From positions 1 through 34,607 of the forward strand of contig JAFGNZ010000221.1 of NCBI GenBank assembly GCA_016926755.1: a stretch of DNA of 34,607 nt, read 5' to 3'. This document shows, in pieces, positions 8,133-16,240 of the stretch. The stretch is from Myxococcaceae bacterium. GTDB lineage: Bacteria > Myxococcota > Myxococcia > Myxococcales > Myxococcaceae. Each line of letters starts with the position of its first letter. Position 1 is the first letter of the stretch. The position numbers and the translations under genes are program-made. Under the pieces are notes generated by a model. It was given only the letters and a program-made list of their open reading frames with translations. It was not told the DNA's origin and searched no databases.

Positions 8133-9074
8133 ATGGACATCCACATCGAGCAACTGACGATTCCCGCCACCGACGGCTACAAGCTGGCGGCGACGCTTTA
8201 CTCTCCCGAGGGACAGCCCGCCGGGCCGGTGGTGCTCATCAACCCGGCCACGGGCGTCAAGCAGACGCGCTACGAGCGGTTCGCCCGCTTCCTCGCGGAA
8301 CGCGGGATGCACGCCCTCACCTATGACTACCGTGGCATGGGGGGCTCACGCACCGGGCCCCTGCGCGCGCTGAAGGCGACCATGGAGGACTGGGGGACGC
8401 GGGATCTCGCGGGCGCCGTGGACTGGCTGGTGGAGCGCTTCCCGCGAAGCCCGCTGCTCGCCGTGGGCCACAGCTCGGGCGGGCAGCTGCTGGGGCTGAC
8501 GGATCGCATCCAGCACGTCTCCGCCCTGCTCACGGTGGGCGCGCAGAGCGGCTACTGGCGCCACTGGGAGGGGACGCGGCGCTACCAGCTCGCCTTCCTC
8601 TGGTACGTGGCGATCCCGGCGGCGACGAGCCTCCTGGGCTACTTCCCCTCGAAGCGGCTCGGGCTGGGAGAGGATCTGCCGGGCGGCGTGGCGCGGGAGT
8701 GGGCGCGCTGGTGCCGCAACCCGGCCTACATCTCCGACGAGCGCGGGGTGCCGCTGCGCCCGCACTTCGACGACTTCTCCGGCCCGCTGCGGGCCTACAG
8801 CTTCTCCGATGACAGCTCGGCGACCCGCGCCGCCGTGGACGCGCTGACCGGCTTCTACCGCAGCGCGCGCAAGGAGCGCCGACACCTCACCCCGGCCGAG
8901 CTCGGGGTGGACTCCATCGGCCACTTCCGGTGGCTCAAGGAGCACTTCCGTCCAACCCTGTGGGAGGAGATGGCCTCCTGGCTGCGGCAACACGCCGTCG
9001 AGGTCCGCCCGACGGTGCGTCGCCCGCAGCCCGGCGTTCCATTGCCTCTCACGCAACCCCCCCACCTCGTATGA
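8133..9074 (+). CDS. Alpha/beta hydrolase, first of the lipid operon
   Basis: A 313-residue alpha/beta hydrolase of the COG4757-like group. The nucleophile elbow is GHSSGG with Ser114. The family strand-helix VLINPATGVKQTRYERFARFLA and the oxyanion-side TYDYRGMGGS lie ahead of it, and a late SIGHFRW supplies a probable catalytic His. There is no signal peptide. It likely hydrolyses an ester or thioester; acyl transfer is also possible. GAGGG about 9 nt before the ATG supports this start. Its stop overlaps the methyltransferase start (ATGA). A second protein of the same kind is encoded three genes on, with the same overall plan, so the two may act at different steps on lipid substrates. Confidence 0.85.
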   Translation: MDIHIEQLTIPATDGYKLAATLYSPEGQPAGPVVLINPATGVKQTRYERFARFLAERGMHALTYDYRGMGGSRTGPLRALKATMEDWGTRDLAGAVDWLVERFPRSPLLAVGHSSGGQLLGLTDRIQHVSALLTVGAQSGYWRHWEGTRRYQLAFLWYVAIPAATSLLGYFPSKRLGLGEDLPGGVAREWARWCRNPAYISDERGVPLRPHFDDFSGPLRAYSFSDDSSATRAAVDALTGFYRSARKERRHLTPAELGVDSIGHFRWLKEHFRPTLWEEMASWLRQHAVEVRPTVRRPQPGVPLPLTQPPHLV

Positions 9075-10258
9075 ACCTGGCCCAGAACACCTTCGTCCGA
9101 ATCCTGAACCGTCACCTCTCCGATGCGAACCTCCGCCTGATCGTGGAGGGCAAGCCCCTCACGGTCGGCGCGGCGGGAGCCTCACCCTCGGTGAGCCTGC
9201 GCATCCACGACGGGCGCTTCTTCACGCGCGTGCTGAGCCAGGGCAACCTCGGCCTGGGCGAGGCCTACATGGACGGGGACTTCACCGTCGAGGAGGGCTC
9301 GCTCCACGAGTTCCTCACCCTGCTGCTGCGCAACCGCATCGATCAGAAGGTGCGGAAGGACCCGCGCACGGCGCTCCAGGTGCTGCGCGTGCAGCTCGGC
9401 AACATGCTCTCGCGGGCCCAGTGGCGCTACGTCCAGCGCCACTACGATCTGGGCGATGAGCTCTTCGAGTCCTTCCTCGACGAGACGATGACGTACTCGT
9501 GCGGGTACGCGCTCACGCCGGAGGACTCGCTGGAGGAGATCCAGCGGAACAAGCTGGATCGCCTCTGCCGCAAGCTGGAGCTGAAGCCGGGGGAGCACCT
9601 GCTGGACATCGGCTGCGGCTTCGGCGGCCTGCTCATGCACGCGGCCCGGCACTACGGCGTGACGGGGGTGGGCATCACCAACAGCCAGCGGCACTGCGAG
9701 CGCGGCAACGAGAACATCGCCCGCGCGGGGCTGGCCGACCGCATCCGCATCGAGCTGAGGGATCACGCCTCCATCGAGGGCCGCTACGACAAGATCGTCA
9801 GCGTGGGCATGCTGGAGCACCTGCCGCGCAAGGAGTACCGGCGCTACTTCGCCCTCATCGCCCGGGCGCTGGCCCCCCAGGGCCTGGGGCTGGTGCACGC
9901 CATCGGCACCAGCGCGCCCACCAACACGCATGATCCGTTCATCCAGCGCTACATCTTCCCCGGCTCGGGGCAGGTGAAGCTCTCGGAGGTGGCGACGCAC
10001 CTGGAGCGCCAGCGGCTCGCCATCCGCGACGTGGAGAACATCGTCCGCCACTACCACTACACGGCGAAGCACTGGCTGACGCGCTTCCAGCAGAACCAGC
10101 ACCGCCTGGATCCGGAGCGCTACGGCCCCGAGTTCCGCCGCCTCTGGGAGTACTACCTGCACTGCTGCGTCGCGGCGCCGCTCGCGTCGGATGGCACCGT
10201 GTACCAGGTGCTCTTCATGAAGGACTACGCGGCGCCCATGCCGCTCCACCGCGTCTAA
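9071..10258 (+). CDS. Cyclopropane-fatty-acid-synthase-like methyltransferase
   Basis: A 395-residue S-adenosylmethionine-dependent enzyme with the two-domain layout of CFA synthases. The N-terminal lipid-binding part (1-115) includes LGLGEAYMDGDF. The methyltransferase domain has HYDLGDELFESFLDETMTYS, the SAM loop LLDIGCGFGG (177-186) and SVGMLEHLPRKEYRRYF. Cys144 in TYSCGY and the Glu of GMLEH match active-site residues of the family. Classical members add methylene across cis double bonds of membrane phospholipid acyl chains; others install methyl branches. It sits between a hydrolase and a desaturase, so the double bond it uses may be made by its own operon. The start overlaps the previous stop. 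Confidence 0.92.
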   Translation: MNLAQNTFVRILNRHLSDANLRLIVEGKPLTVGAAGASPSVSLRIHDGRFFTRVLSQGNLGLGEAYMDGDFTVEEGSLHEFLTLLLRNRIDQKVRKDPRTALQVLRVQLGNMLSRAQWRYVQRHYDLGDELFESFLDETMTYSCGYALTPEDSLEEIQRNKLDRLCRKLELKPGEHLLDIGCGFGGLLMHAARHYGVTGVGITNSQRHCERGNENIARAGLADRIRIELRDHASIEGRYDKIVSVGMLEHLPRKEYRRYFALIARALAPQGLGLVHAIGTSAPTNTHDPFIQRYIFPGSGQVKLSEVATHLERQRLAIRDVENIVRHYHYTAKHWLTRFQQNQHRLDPERYGPEFRRLWEYYLHCCVAAPLASDGTVYQVLFMKDYAAPMPLHRV

Positions 10259-10278
10259 CGCCCACCCGGAGAACGATC

Positions 10279-11394
10279 GTGCATCCACTGTCCGTCCTGA
10301 ACCAGGAGTTCCTCGCGCGCGGCTGGAACCGCAAGCCCACCGGGCGGATCCTCGCCGAGCTTGGCTTCCACGTGACGCTCGCGCTCGGTGGGCTCGCCGT
10401 CGTGGTGCTCTCCCAGCGCCTGCTGCTCGACGGGCTCGGCCTGCTCCTCTCCACGATGGGCTCGATGGGCGTGTCCACCAACACCCATACCTCCTCGCAC
10501 TACGCGACCTCCAACCGGCGCTGGGTGAACCGGGCCCTCACCTGGTTCGGCTACCCGCTCTTCCTGGGCATGTCCGCCACCTACTGGTGGCACAAGCATG
10601 TGGCCGTCCATCACCCCACGCCCAACGTGATGGGGCTCGATGACGACGCGGATCTGCTCCCGACCTTCACGATCCACGAGAGGGATGTGCTCGAGGCCCG
10701 AGGACTGCGCCGCTGGTGGCTCGAGCACCAGTGGCTGGCCATCCCCTTCGCCATCGCCTTCAACGCGCTCAACGTCCAGCAGACCGGCGTGCGCTACCTG
10801 GTGGGCTGCCTGCGCGATCCCGCCCGCCGCACGGCCGCGCACGTGAAGGATCTGCTCATGCTCGTGGGGCACGTGGCCCTCTGGCTGGTGATCCCGGCGT
10901 TCTTCTTCGGGGTGCTGCCCGTGGTGGCGCTGTACGCCGTGCGCGTGGTGCTCCTGGGCTACGCGATCTTCGTCGCCTTCGCGCCGGCCCACTTCCCGGA
11001 GGAGGCGGTCCTGCTCGATCGGGAGGGCAAGGAGCGGGCCGAGTACTTCCGGAAGGCGGACTACCTCCTCCTGCAGACGTCCACGACGCTGAACTTCCGC
11101 ACGGGCTTCTTCGGCCGGCTCTTCTGCGCGGGGGTGGACTACCAGATCGAGCACCACCTCTTCCCCGGCTACAGCCACGTGTACTACCCGCGGATGAGCC
11201 GCATCCTCCAGCGCTACTGCCAGGAGCAGGGCTACCCCTACCGCACGCTCGGCTGGTGGGAGGCGATCTGGAAGTCGCTGGTCATCTTCCGCAGGCCCAA
11301 GCCCTCCCAGCCCCGGCTCGCGGCGCTGCGCGGCGCAGTGCCGGCAGGGGAGCGCGCGGCGGGTCTGCTGGCCGAGCAGGAGCAGGTGGCCTGA
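10279..11394 (+). CDS. Membrane fatty acid desaturase
   Basis: A 371-residue integral membrane di-iron desaturase starting at GTG with GGAG 8 nt upstream. Three His clusters are present: H70-x3-H74 (HTSSH), H107-x3-H111-H112 (HVAVHH) and Q289-x2-H292-H293 (QIEHHLFP). The last is the form seen in acyl-lipid and acyl-CoA front-end or linoleoyl-type desaturases. Hydrophobic segments lie near 33-60, 87-103, 150-165 and 190-235. The enzyme should insert a cis double bond into a membrane-bound acyl chain; regiospecificity cannot be read. It follows the methyltransferase by 20 nt. The position suggests it makes the substrate for, or acts after, the methyltransferase. Confidence 0.9.
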   Translation: MHPLSVLNQEFLARGWNRKPTGRILAELGFHVTLALGGLAVVVLSQRLLLDGLGLLLSTMGSMGVSTNTHTSSHYATSNRRWVNRALTWFGYPLFLGMSATYWWHKHVAVHHPTPNVMGLDDDADLLPTFTIHERDVLEARGLRRWWLEHQWLAIPFAIAFNALNVQQTGVRYLVGCLRDPARRTAAHVKDLLMLVGHVALWLVIPAFFFGVLPVVALYAVRVVLLGYAIFVAFAPAHFPEEAVLLDREGKERAEYFRKADYLLLQTSTTLNFRTGFFGRLFCAGVDYQIEHHLFPGYSHVYYPRMSRILQRYCQEQGYPYRTLGWWEAIWKSLVIFRRPKPSQPRLAALRGAVPAGERAAGLLAEQEQVA

Positions 11395-11402
11395 GGCACC
11401 CC

Positions 11403-12410
11403 ATGATCTGGCGCGAACACCACACGGTCTCCACTCGGGATGGCGTCTCCCTGGCGGTGACCACCTACCAGGAGGAGGGGAGGGCGCCGCGCGAGGCCTT
11501 GCTCCTGCTGTGTGCCACCGGGGTCCGGCAGGAGCGCTATGAGCCCTTCGCGCGGTGGCTGGCCCGGGATGGATGGCGGGTGATCACCTTCGACTACCGG
11601 GGCATCGGCCGCTCGGTGCTGCCGGAGGAGGCCCGGCACACCGCCTCCATGCGCGACTGGGGCGAGCAGGATCTGACGGCCGTCATCCAGTGGGCTCATG
11701 ACGTGTTCTCCCCCGAGCGCCTCGTCGCCGTGGGGCACAGCATCGGCGGGCAGCTCCTCGCCTTCTCGGAGAACCACCATCGGCTGGGCGCGGTGGTGCT
11801 CGTCGCCGCGCAGCGAGGCTGGTGGCGGCACTGGCGGGGCTGGAGGCGCTATGGTGTGCTGCTCTTCTTCGGGCTGTACATCCCGCTGTGCCTGAAGCTC
11901 TTCGGCCGCGTGCCCCTGTCCTTCGTGGGGCTGGACGATCTGGCGCGAGGCATGGCCGAGGACTACTCGCGCTGGGGGCTGGCGGAGCACTACCTGTGGC
12001 CCTCCGGCGAGTCCCAGTCGGCGCGCTTCTCGGAGTGCACCTTCCCGCTGCTCGCGCTCAGCTTCGAGGATGACACCTGCTACGCCCCGAAGCGGGCCGT
12101 GCAGGTGCTGCTGCATGACTACTACGTCTCGGCGCCGGCGCTCTGGTGCCACGTCGAGCACACCCGGCTGAAGCTGCGCGGCCTGGGGCACTCGGGCTTC
12201 TTCGATCCGGGGCGCTGCCCGCAGGGCTGGTGGGAGGAGATCTCCGCCTGGCTGCGCACGGCCTCCGCGAGCTCACTGACGTTGGCTCAGCGCGCCGCGG
12301 CAAATGCTCCGGCCCTGGCCTCGCTGGCTCGCTCGGTCGAGCGCACACCGGGGCGGAGGGCGGGCGTCGGAGGCGGGGATCACAAGGAGCACCTGCCTCC
12401 TCAGCCGTGA
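11403..12410 (+). CDS. Alpha/beta hydrolase, second of the lipid operon
   Basis: A 335-residue paralogue of the first hydrolase in this operon. It shares the layout LCATGVRQERYEPFARWLA, FDYRGIGRS, GHSIGG (nucleophile Ser113), the tryptophan-rich WWRHWRGWRR segment and the ending WWEEISAWLR. A hydrophobic stretch near 155-170 may sit against the membrane. The C-terminal 40 residues are low in complexity and probably disordered. It begins 8 nt after the desaturase stop. Function as an acyl esterase or thioesterase is inferred from the family and its neighbours. Confidence 0.85.
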   Translation: MIWREHHTVSTRDGVSLAVTTYQEEGRAPREALLLLCATGVRQERYEPFARWLARDGWRVITFDYRGIGRSVLPEEARHTASMRDWGEQDLTAVIQWAHDVFSPERLVAVGHSIGGQLLAFSENHHRLGAVVLVAAQRGWWRHWRGWRRYGVLLFFGLYIPLCLKLFGRVPLSFVGLDDLARGMAEDYSRWGLAEHYLWPSGESQSARFSECTFPLLALSFEDDTCYAPKRAVQVLLHDYYVSAPALWCHVEHTRLKLRGLGHSGFFDPGRCPQGWWEEISAWLRTASASSLTLAQRAAANAPALASLARSVERTPGRRAGVGGGDHKEHLPPQP

Positions 12411-12424
12411 TGAAGGAGGCCGCG

Positions 12425-12724
12425 ATGCCCAGCGCCGACGAGCTGAAGGACTACATCCAGAAGAAGTTCAGCGAGCACCTCGGGTTGAGCCAGGAGGAGA
12501 TCTTCGGGGCGGACCTGACCCTGGCGGCGCTCATCACCCGCTCCGAGCGGATGGCCAACAGCGTCGATCTCATGGAGGCGTTCGCGAGGACGTCCAACGC
12601 CCTGCGCAGGGAGCACGGCCTCCGGGTTCGCCTGCCGGCGCTCGCGCTGGACACCCGGATCTCCAAGGTCCTGGAGGTCTTCCTCCAGGAGGTGCAGCGG
12701 CAGCGGGAAGAGAGGGCGGCATGA
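12425..12724 (+). CDS. Small acyl-carrier-protein-like protein
   Basis: A 99-residue acidic-helical protein. The start at 12425 is chosen because AAGGAGG lies exactly 5 nt before it; an ATG at 12410 overlapping the previous stop lacks this. The segment MANSVDLMEAF (43-53) resembles the helix-2 start of acyl carrier proteins (Asp-Ser-Leu-x-x-x-Glu), with Ser46 in the phosphopantetheine position, Asn45 replacing Asp, and Glu51 matching the conserved Glu. A late TRISKVLEVFLQEV resembles the last ACP helix. The match is partial, so it could be an unrelated small helical protein. It overlaps the start of a gene resembling acyl-ACP desaturases, which supports a carrier role. Confidence 0.55.
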   Translation: MPSADELKDYIQKKFSEHLGLSQEEIFGADLTLAALITRSERMANSVDLMEAFARTSNALRREHGLRVRLPALALDTRISKVLEVFLQEVQRQREERAA

Positions 12725-13653
12725 GCGCCGTACCCCAACGCCGTGAGGTGCTCCGCGTGCCTCCCACGCGCAAGGCGGAGATCGTCGCGGACCTCTACCG
12801 GGCCATCCGGGAAGAGGGCCGCACGCTCGTGGAGCTCGAGTGGGAGCAGCAGCGCCTCCACGAGTCCCGTCGGTGGAGCGCGGTGGAGCGGGTCGACGCG
12901 GTGGAGCTGGAGGGCGTCTCCGCGTCGGACCGCCTGGTGGTGTGGAACGCGGGGCGGGCCGAGCTGACGACCAAGCCCGGCGCGGATCGGCTCGCGCGGC
13001 TGGCGGACCAGGAGTGCCGCCGGTGGCAGGGGCGCAATGACGCCGTCGCCTCGATCATCCAGGCGTGCGGCACCTGGAGCCGCTACTGGAACGAGGAGGA
13101 GGCGCACCACGAGACCAGCTTCAACCGGCTGGCCCTCCTGCTGGGCCTGGAGCGGATCTCGGACGAGACCTTCATCGAGTTCCGGAAGATCTTCCCGGAT
13201 GACGACATGCTCCGCACGCTGACGCTGCTGTCCATCTCCGAGATCGTCGCCGCGGTCAACTACGCCCACTGCGCGCGCATCACCCAGGAGCCGGGGCTCA
13301 AGGCGCTCTTCAAGCAGGTGGGCGCGGACGAGATCCAGCACATGAACTACTTCATCGCCTTCGCCAAGGGGCTGGTGGACAGCGGGGAGTACCGGGCCAA
13401 GGAGGCGTTCGCGGTGGCCCACCTCTTCCTCCGGGAGGGCGGCGAGGTGCAGGGCAGCCGGCGCGAACACGTGGAGCAGCGCGAGACGCACGTGAACTGG
13501 TGGGACCAGCTCGAGTACCGCGAGGGGATGAACGCCCCGGACGCGGCCGAGAAGAAGGAGACCCTGATCTTCCACGCGCTCAAGCGCATCACCGGCATCA
13601 CCGTGTCCTCGGCCGAGGAGCTGGAGGACACCTGGATGGAGCTGGTGGGGTGA
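12721..13653 (+). CDS. Soluble di-iron protein resembling acyl-ACP desaturase
   Basis: A 310-residue helical protein with ferritin-like di-iron motifs. Trp123 to Glu131 (WNEEEAHHE) aligns with the WTAEENRHG motif of plant stearoyl-ACP desaturase, giving ligands Glu127 and His130. Glu174 (SISEIVAAVNYAH) and Glu204-x-x-His207 (DEIQH, against DEKRH) match the second half of the site. Relatives use two irons and oxygen to desaturate acyl chains bound to carrier protein; other ferritin-like oxidases hydroxylate or N-oxygenate. Its ATG overlaps the stop of the carrier-like gene (ATGA), which supports use of that protein as partner. No membrane segments. It is the last gene of the operon. Confidence 0.7.
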   Translation: MSAVPQRREVLRVPPTRKAEIVADLYRAIREEGRTLVELEWEQQRLHESRRWSAVERVDAVELEGVSASDRLVVWNAGRAELTTKPGADRLARLADQECRRWQGRNDAVASIIQACGTWSRYWNEEEAHHETSFNRLALLLGLERISDETFIEFRKIFPDDDMLRTLTLLSISEIVAAVNYAHCARITQEPGLKALFKQVGADEIQHMNYFIAFAKGLVDSGEYRAKEAFAVAHLFLREGGEVQGSRREHVEQRETHVNWWDQLEYREGMNAPDAAEKKETLIFHALKRITGITVSSAEELEDTWMELVG

Positions 13654-13689
13654 AAGTCACTCACCGTGGGTGGTTGGGCGAGCGCCCCA

Positions 13690-13708
13690 TTTGGTGATAT
13701 CCACCAAA
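13690..13708 (+). promoter_or_regulatory. Palindromic operator-like site upstream of the MFS gene
   Basis: TTTGGTG (13690-13696) and CACCAAA (13702-13708) are perfect inverted arms around ATATC. The site lies 28 nt before the ATG of the MFS gene, in an 83-nt spacer that is locally more AT-rich than its surroundings. The size fits a dimeric regulator. The regulator is not identifiable; the Lrp-type gene at 16237-16707 is the only transcription factor in the window but has no proven link. Confidence 0.45.
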
Positions 13709-13736
13709 ACTGAACCGCTCATCAACTTGGGGCAAG

Positions 13737-14996
13737 ATGAACTTCCTGAGAGATCTCCGCTCGGTGCTGAACCTGACCGTCCTCGTCGCCGGGCTCGGGT
13801 ACTTCGTCGACCTCTTCGACATCACCCTGTTCGGGGTGGTGCGCGTCGCTTCGCTCAAGGACATCGGCCTCACGGATCCGAGCGAGATCCTCGGGAAGGG
13901 CATCCTCATCTACAACGCCCAGATGGTGGGGATGATGATCGGCGGCCTCTTCTGGGGCACGCTGGCCGACAAGCGCGGACGCCTGTCGGTGATGTTCGGC
14001 TCGATCCTCCTGTACTCGTTCGCCAACATCGCCAACGCCTTCGCCTGGGATGTGACGAGCTACGCGGTCTGCCGCTTCCTGGGCGGCGTGGGGCTCGCGG
14101 GCGAGCTGGGAGCGGCCATCACCCTCGTGGCCGAGTCCCTCCCGAAGGAGAAGCGCGGCCTCGGCACCACGATCGTGGCGACGCTCGGCATGCTCGGCAT
14201 CGTCGCCGCGGCGTTCATCGGCCAGCAGATGACCTGGAAGGTGGCGTACCTGACCGGGGGCGTGATGGGCCTGGCGCTCCTGTTCGCGCGCTTCAAGGTC
14301 TCGGAGTCCGAGCTCTTCTCCAAGAAGACCGATCCCTCTCGCGCCAACCCGCTCCTCCTGCTGCAAGGTGGGCGCTTCCTCAAGTACATCAGCTGCATCC
14401 TGATCGGGGTGCCGATCTACTTCACCACCGGCATTCTCTTCACGTTCGCCCCCGAGCTGACCGCGGGCTTGAACGTTCAGGGGACGGTGACGGCCGGGAA
14501 TGCCATCTTGTACGGCTCGATCGGACTGACCCTCGGCGATCTGCTCGCGGGCCTCTTCAGCCAGCTGCTCAAGAGCCGCAAGCGCGCGGTGATGGTGAAC
14601 CTGCTCGCGGGGTTCGGCCTGATGCTCGTGTACGGGCTCGTCCCAGGGCTCACCAGCACGGCCGTCTACGTCTTGAGCTTCCTCATCGGCATCACCGTCG
14701 GGTACTGGGCGGTGCTGGTGACCATGGCGGCCGAGCAGTTCGGCACCAACATCCGCGCGACCGTGGCGACGACGGTGCCCAACTTCGTGCGCGGCTCGGC
14801 GGCGATGGCGGCCAGCGGCTTCGCGTTCCTGAAGGGCCACATGTCGGTCGCCCACGCGGCCCTCGCCGTCGGGAGCATCTGCTTCGGCCTGGCCCTCGTC
14901 GCCCTCCTGCGCATCGAGGAGACGTTCCACCGCGATCTCGACTACGAGGAGACCGCGGAGGCCCCCGGGGTGGTCTCGGTGGACCAGGCCCGGTAG
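13737..14996 (+). CDS. Major facilitator superfamily transporter
   Basis: A 419-residue membrane protein with about 12 hydrophobic segments. Family motifs are visible: GGLFWGTLADKRGR (loop 2-3, motif A), CRFLGGVGLAGELGAAITLV (helix 4) and AEQFGTNIRATVATTVPN in the second half, as in sugar-porter and metabolite-proton symporter groups. The acidic FVDLFDITLFG in helix 1 is typical of aromatic-acid or metabolite:H+ symporters. The substrate cannot be named. The ATG at 13737 follows GGGGCAAG. It lies 83 nt after the lipid operon, with an operator-like palindrome between, so it is probably a separate unit. It converges on the aminotransferase with a 23-nt gap. Confidence 0.88.
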   Translation: MNFLRDLRSVLNLTVLVAGLGYFVDLFDITLFGVVRVASLKDIGLTDPSEILGKGILIYNAQMVGMMIGGLFWGTLADKRGRLSVMFGSILLYSFANIANAFAWDVTSYAVCRFLGGVGLAGELGAAITLVAESLPKEKRGLGTTIVATLGMLGIVAAAFIGQQMTWKVAYLTGGVMGLALLFARFKVSESELFSKKTDPSRANPLLLLQGGRFLKYISCILIGVPIYFTTGILFTFAPELTAGLNVQGTVTAGNAILYGSIGLTLGDLLAGLFSQLLKSRKRAVMVNLLAGFGLMLVYGLVPGLTSTAVYVLSFLIGITVGYWAVLVTMAAEQFGTNIRATVATTVPNFVRGSAAMAASGFAFLKGHMSVAHAALAVGSICFGLALVALLRIEETFHRDLDYEETAEAPGVVSVDQAR

Positions 14997-15019
14997 GCGG
15001 GCATCTCTCCGCCGCGCGC

Positions 15020-16240
15020 CTACTGCGCGGACAGCACGGAGGCCAGCCGCCGCATGCCCTCTTCGATGAGCGCCGGCGGGCGGTTGGAGTAGTTCAGGCG
15101 GATGCACTCGCTGCGCGGGTTGGCCGCGAAGAACGGGCTGCCGGGCACGAACGCCACGCGCTGCTCGATGGCCCGGGGGAGGAGCTCCTCACCCCGCAGG
15201 CCTCCCGGCAGCTCCACCCAGAGGAACATGCCCCCGTCCGGCTTCGTCCACCGGGTGCCCTCCGGCATGTGCGCCTCCAGCGCCTCCAGCATCACCTGGC
15301 ACCGCTCGCCGTACGTGGCGCGCAGCTGCGTCAGGTGCGCGTCGTAGTCGAACCGCGCCAGCAGCCGCGCCGTCGCCCGCTGCGCCAGCGTGGCCGTGTG
15401 CAGATCCGTGGACTGCTTGACGATGGTGAGGGCGCGAGTCACCTCCCGCGAGCCCACCGCCCAGCCGATGCGCAGCCCGGGCGCCAGCGTCTTCGAGAAC
15501 GTCCCCAGCTGGACCACCACCCCCGCATCGTCGAGCGAGGCCAGCGACGGCAGGGCCTCTCCCCGGAAGCGCAGCTCGCCGTACGGGTTGTCCTCGAGGA
15601 TCAGCACGCGGTGCCGCTGGGCGAACCGCACCAGCGCGTGCCGCCGCTCCAGCGAGAGCGTGGTGCCCTTCGGGTTGTGGAAGTTGGGCACCAGGTAGAT
15701 GAGCCGGGGCGTGCACCGGGTGGCCAGCTCCTCCAGCTCGTCCACCCGCATGCCCTCATCGTCGCTGCCGACCACCTCGACGCGGGCCTCGTACCCGGCG
15801 AAGTTCTGCAGCGCGGCCAGGTAGCTGGGGTTCTCCACCACCACCACGTCCCCCGGATCCAGCATCACCTTGGCCACCAGGTCGATGCCCTGCTGCGAGC
15901 CGGAGGTGATGAGCACCTGATCCACCGTGGCGCGCAGGCCCCGCTCGGCCAGGTGCGCGCAGATCCACTCGCGCAGCGGCCCGTAGCCCTCCGTGGTGCT
16001 GTACTGCATCGCCGCGGGGCCCTCGTTGGCGAACACCTCGGCGTGCGCCTGGGCGATCGCCTCCACCGGGAACAGCTCGGGGGCTGGCAGCCCGCCCGCG
16101 AAGGAGAGGATGTCCGGGCGCTCGGCCACCTTGAGGATCTCCCGCACGGCGGACGTCTTCATCCGCGACATGCGCTGCGCGAGCTGGAGGGAGACAGCGG
16201 GGGAGAGGAGGGTCGCGCTAGCAGCGAGGGTCACGGTCAT
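15020..16240 (-). CDS. PLP-dependent aminotransferase, 2-aminoadipate/MocR-like fold type I
   Basis: A 406-residue class I/II aminotransferase. Visible motifs are SFAGGLPAPELFPVE, ITSGSQQGIDLVAKVMLDPG, the cofactor-contact NPSYLAAL, VPNFHNPKGTTLS (Asn and Pro), EDNPYGELRF (Asp on the pyridine nitrogen) and GTFSKTLAPGLRIGW with Lys250 as the Schiff-base lysine. The C-terminal substrate Arg is in ECIRLNYSN. This pattern is closest to the LysN/ARO8-type group, which transaminates 2-aminoadipate, aromatic or branched-chain amino acids. The start overlaps the stop of the Lrp-type gene (ATGA), so the regulator and enzyme are co-expressed and the enzyme's amino acid may be the regulator's ligand. 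Confidence 0.92.
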   Translation of the reverse strand: MTVTLAASATLLSPAVSLQLAQRMSRMKTSAVREILKVAERPDILSFAGGLPAPELFPVEAIAQAHAEVFANEGPAAMQYSTTEGYGPLREWICAHLAERGLRATVDQVLITSGSQQGIDLVAKVMLDPGDVVVVENPSYLAALQNFAGYEARVEVVGSDDEGMRVDELEELATRCTPRLIYLVPNFHNPKGTTLSLERRHALVRFAQRHRVLILEDNPYGELRFRGEALPSLASLDDAGVVVQLGTFSKTLAPGLRIGWAVGSREVTRALTIVKQSTDLHTATLAQRATARLLARFDYDAHLTQLRATYGERCQVMLEALEAHMPEGTRWTKPDGGMFLWVELPGGLRGEELLPRAIEQRVAFVPGSPFFAANPRSECIRLNYSNRPPALIEEGMRRLASVLSAQ

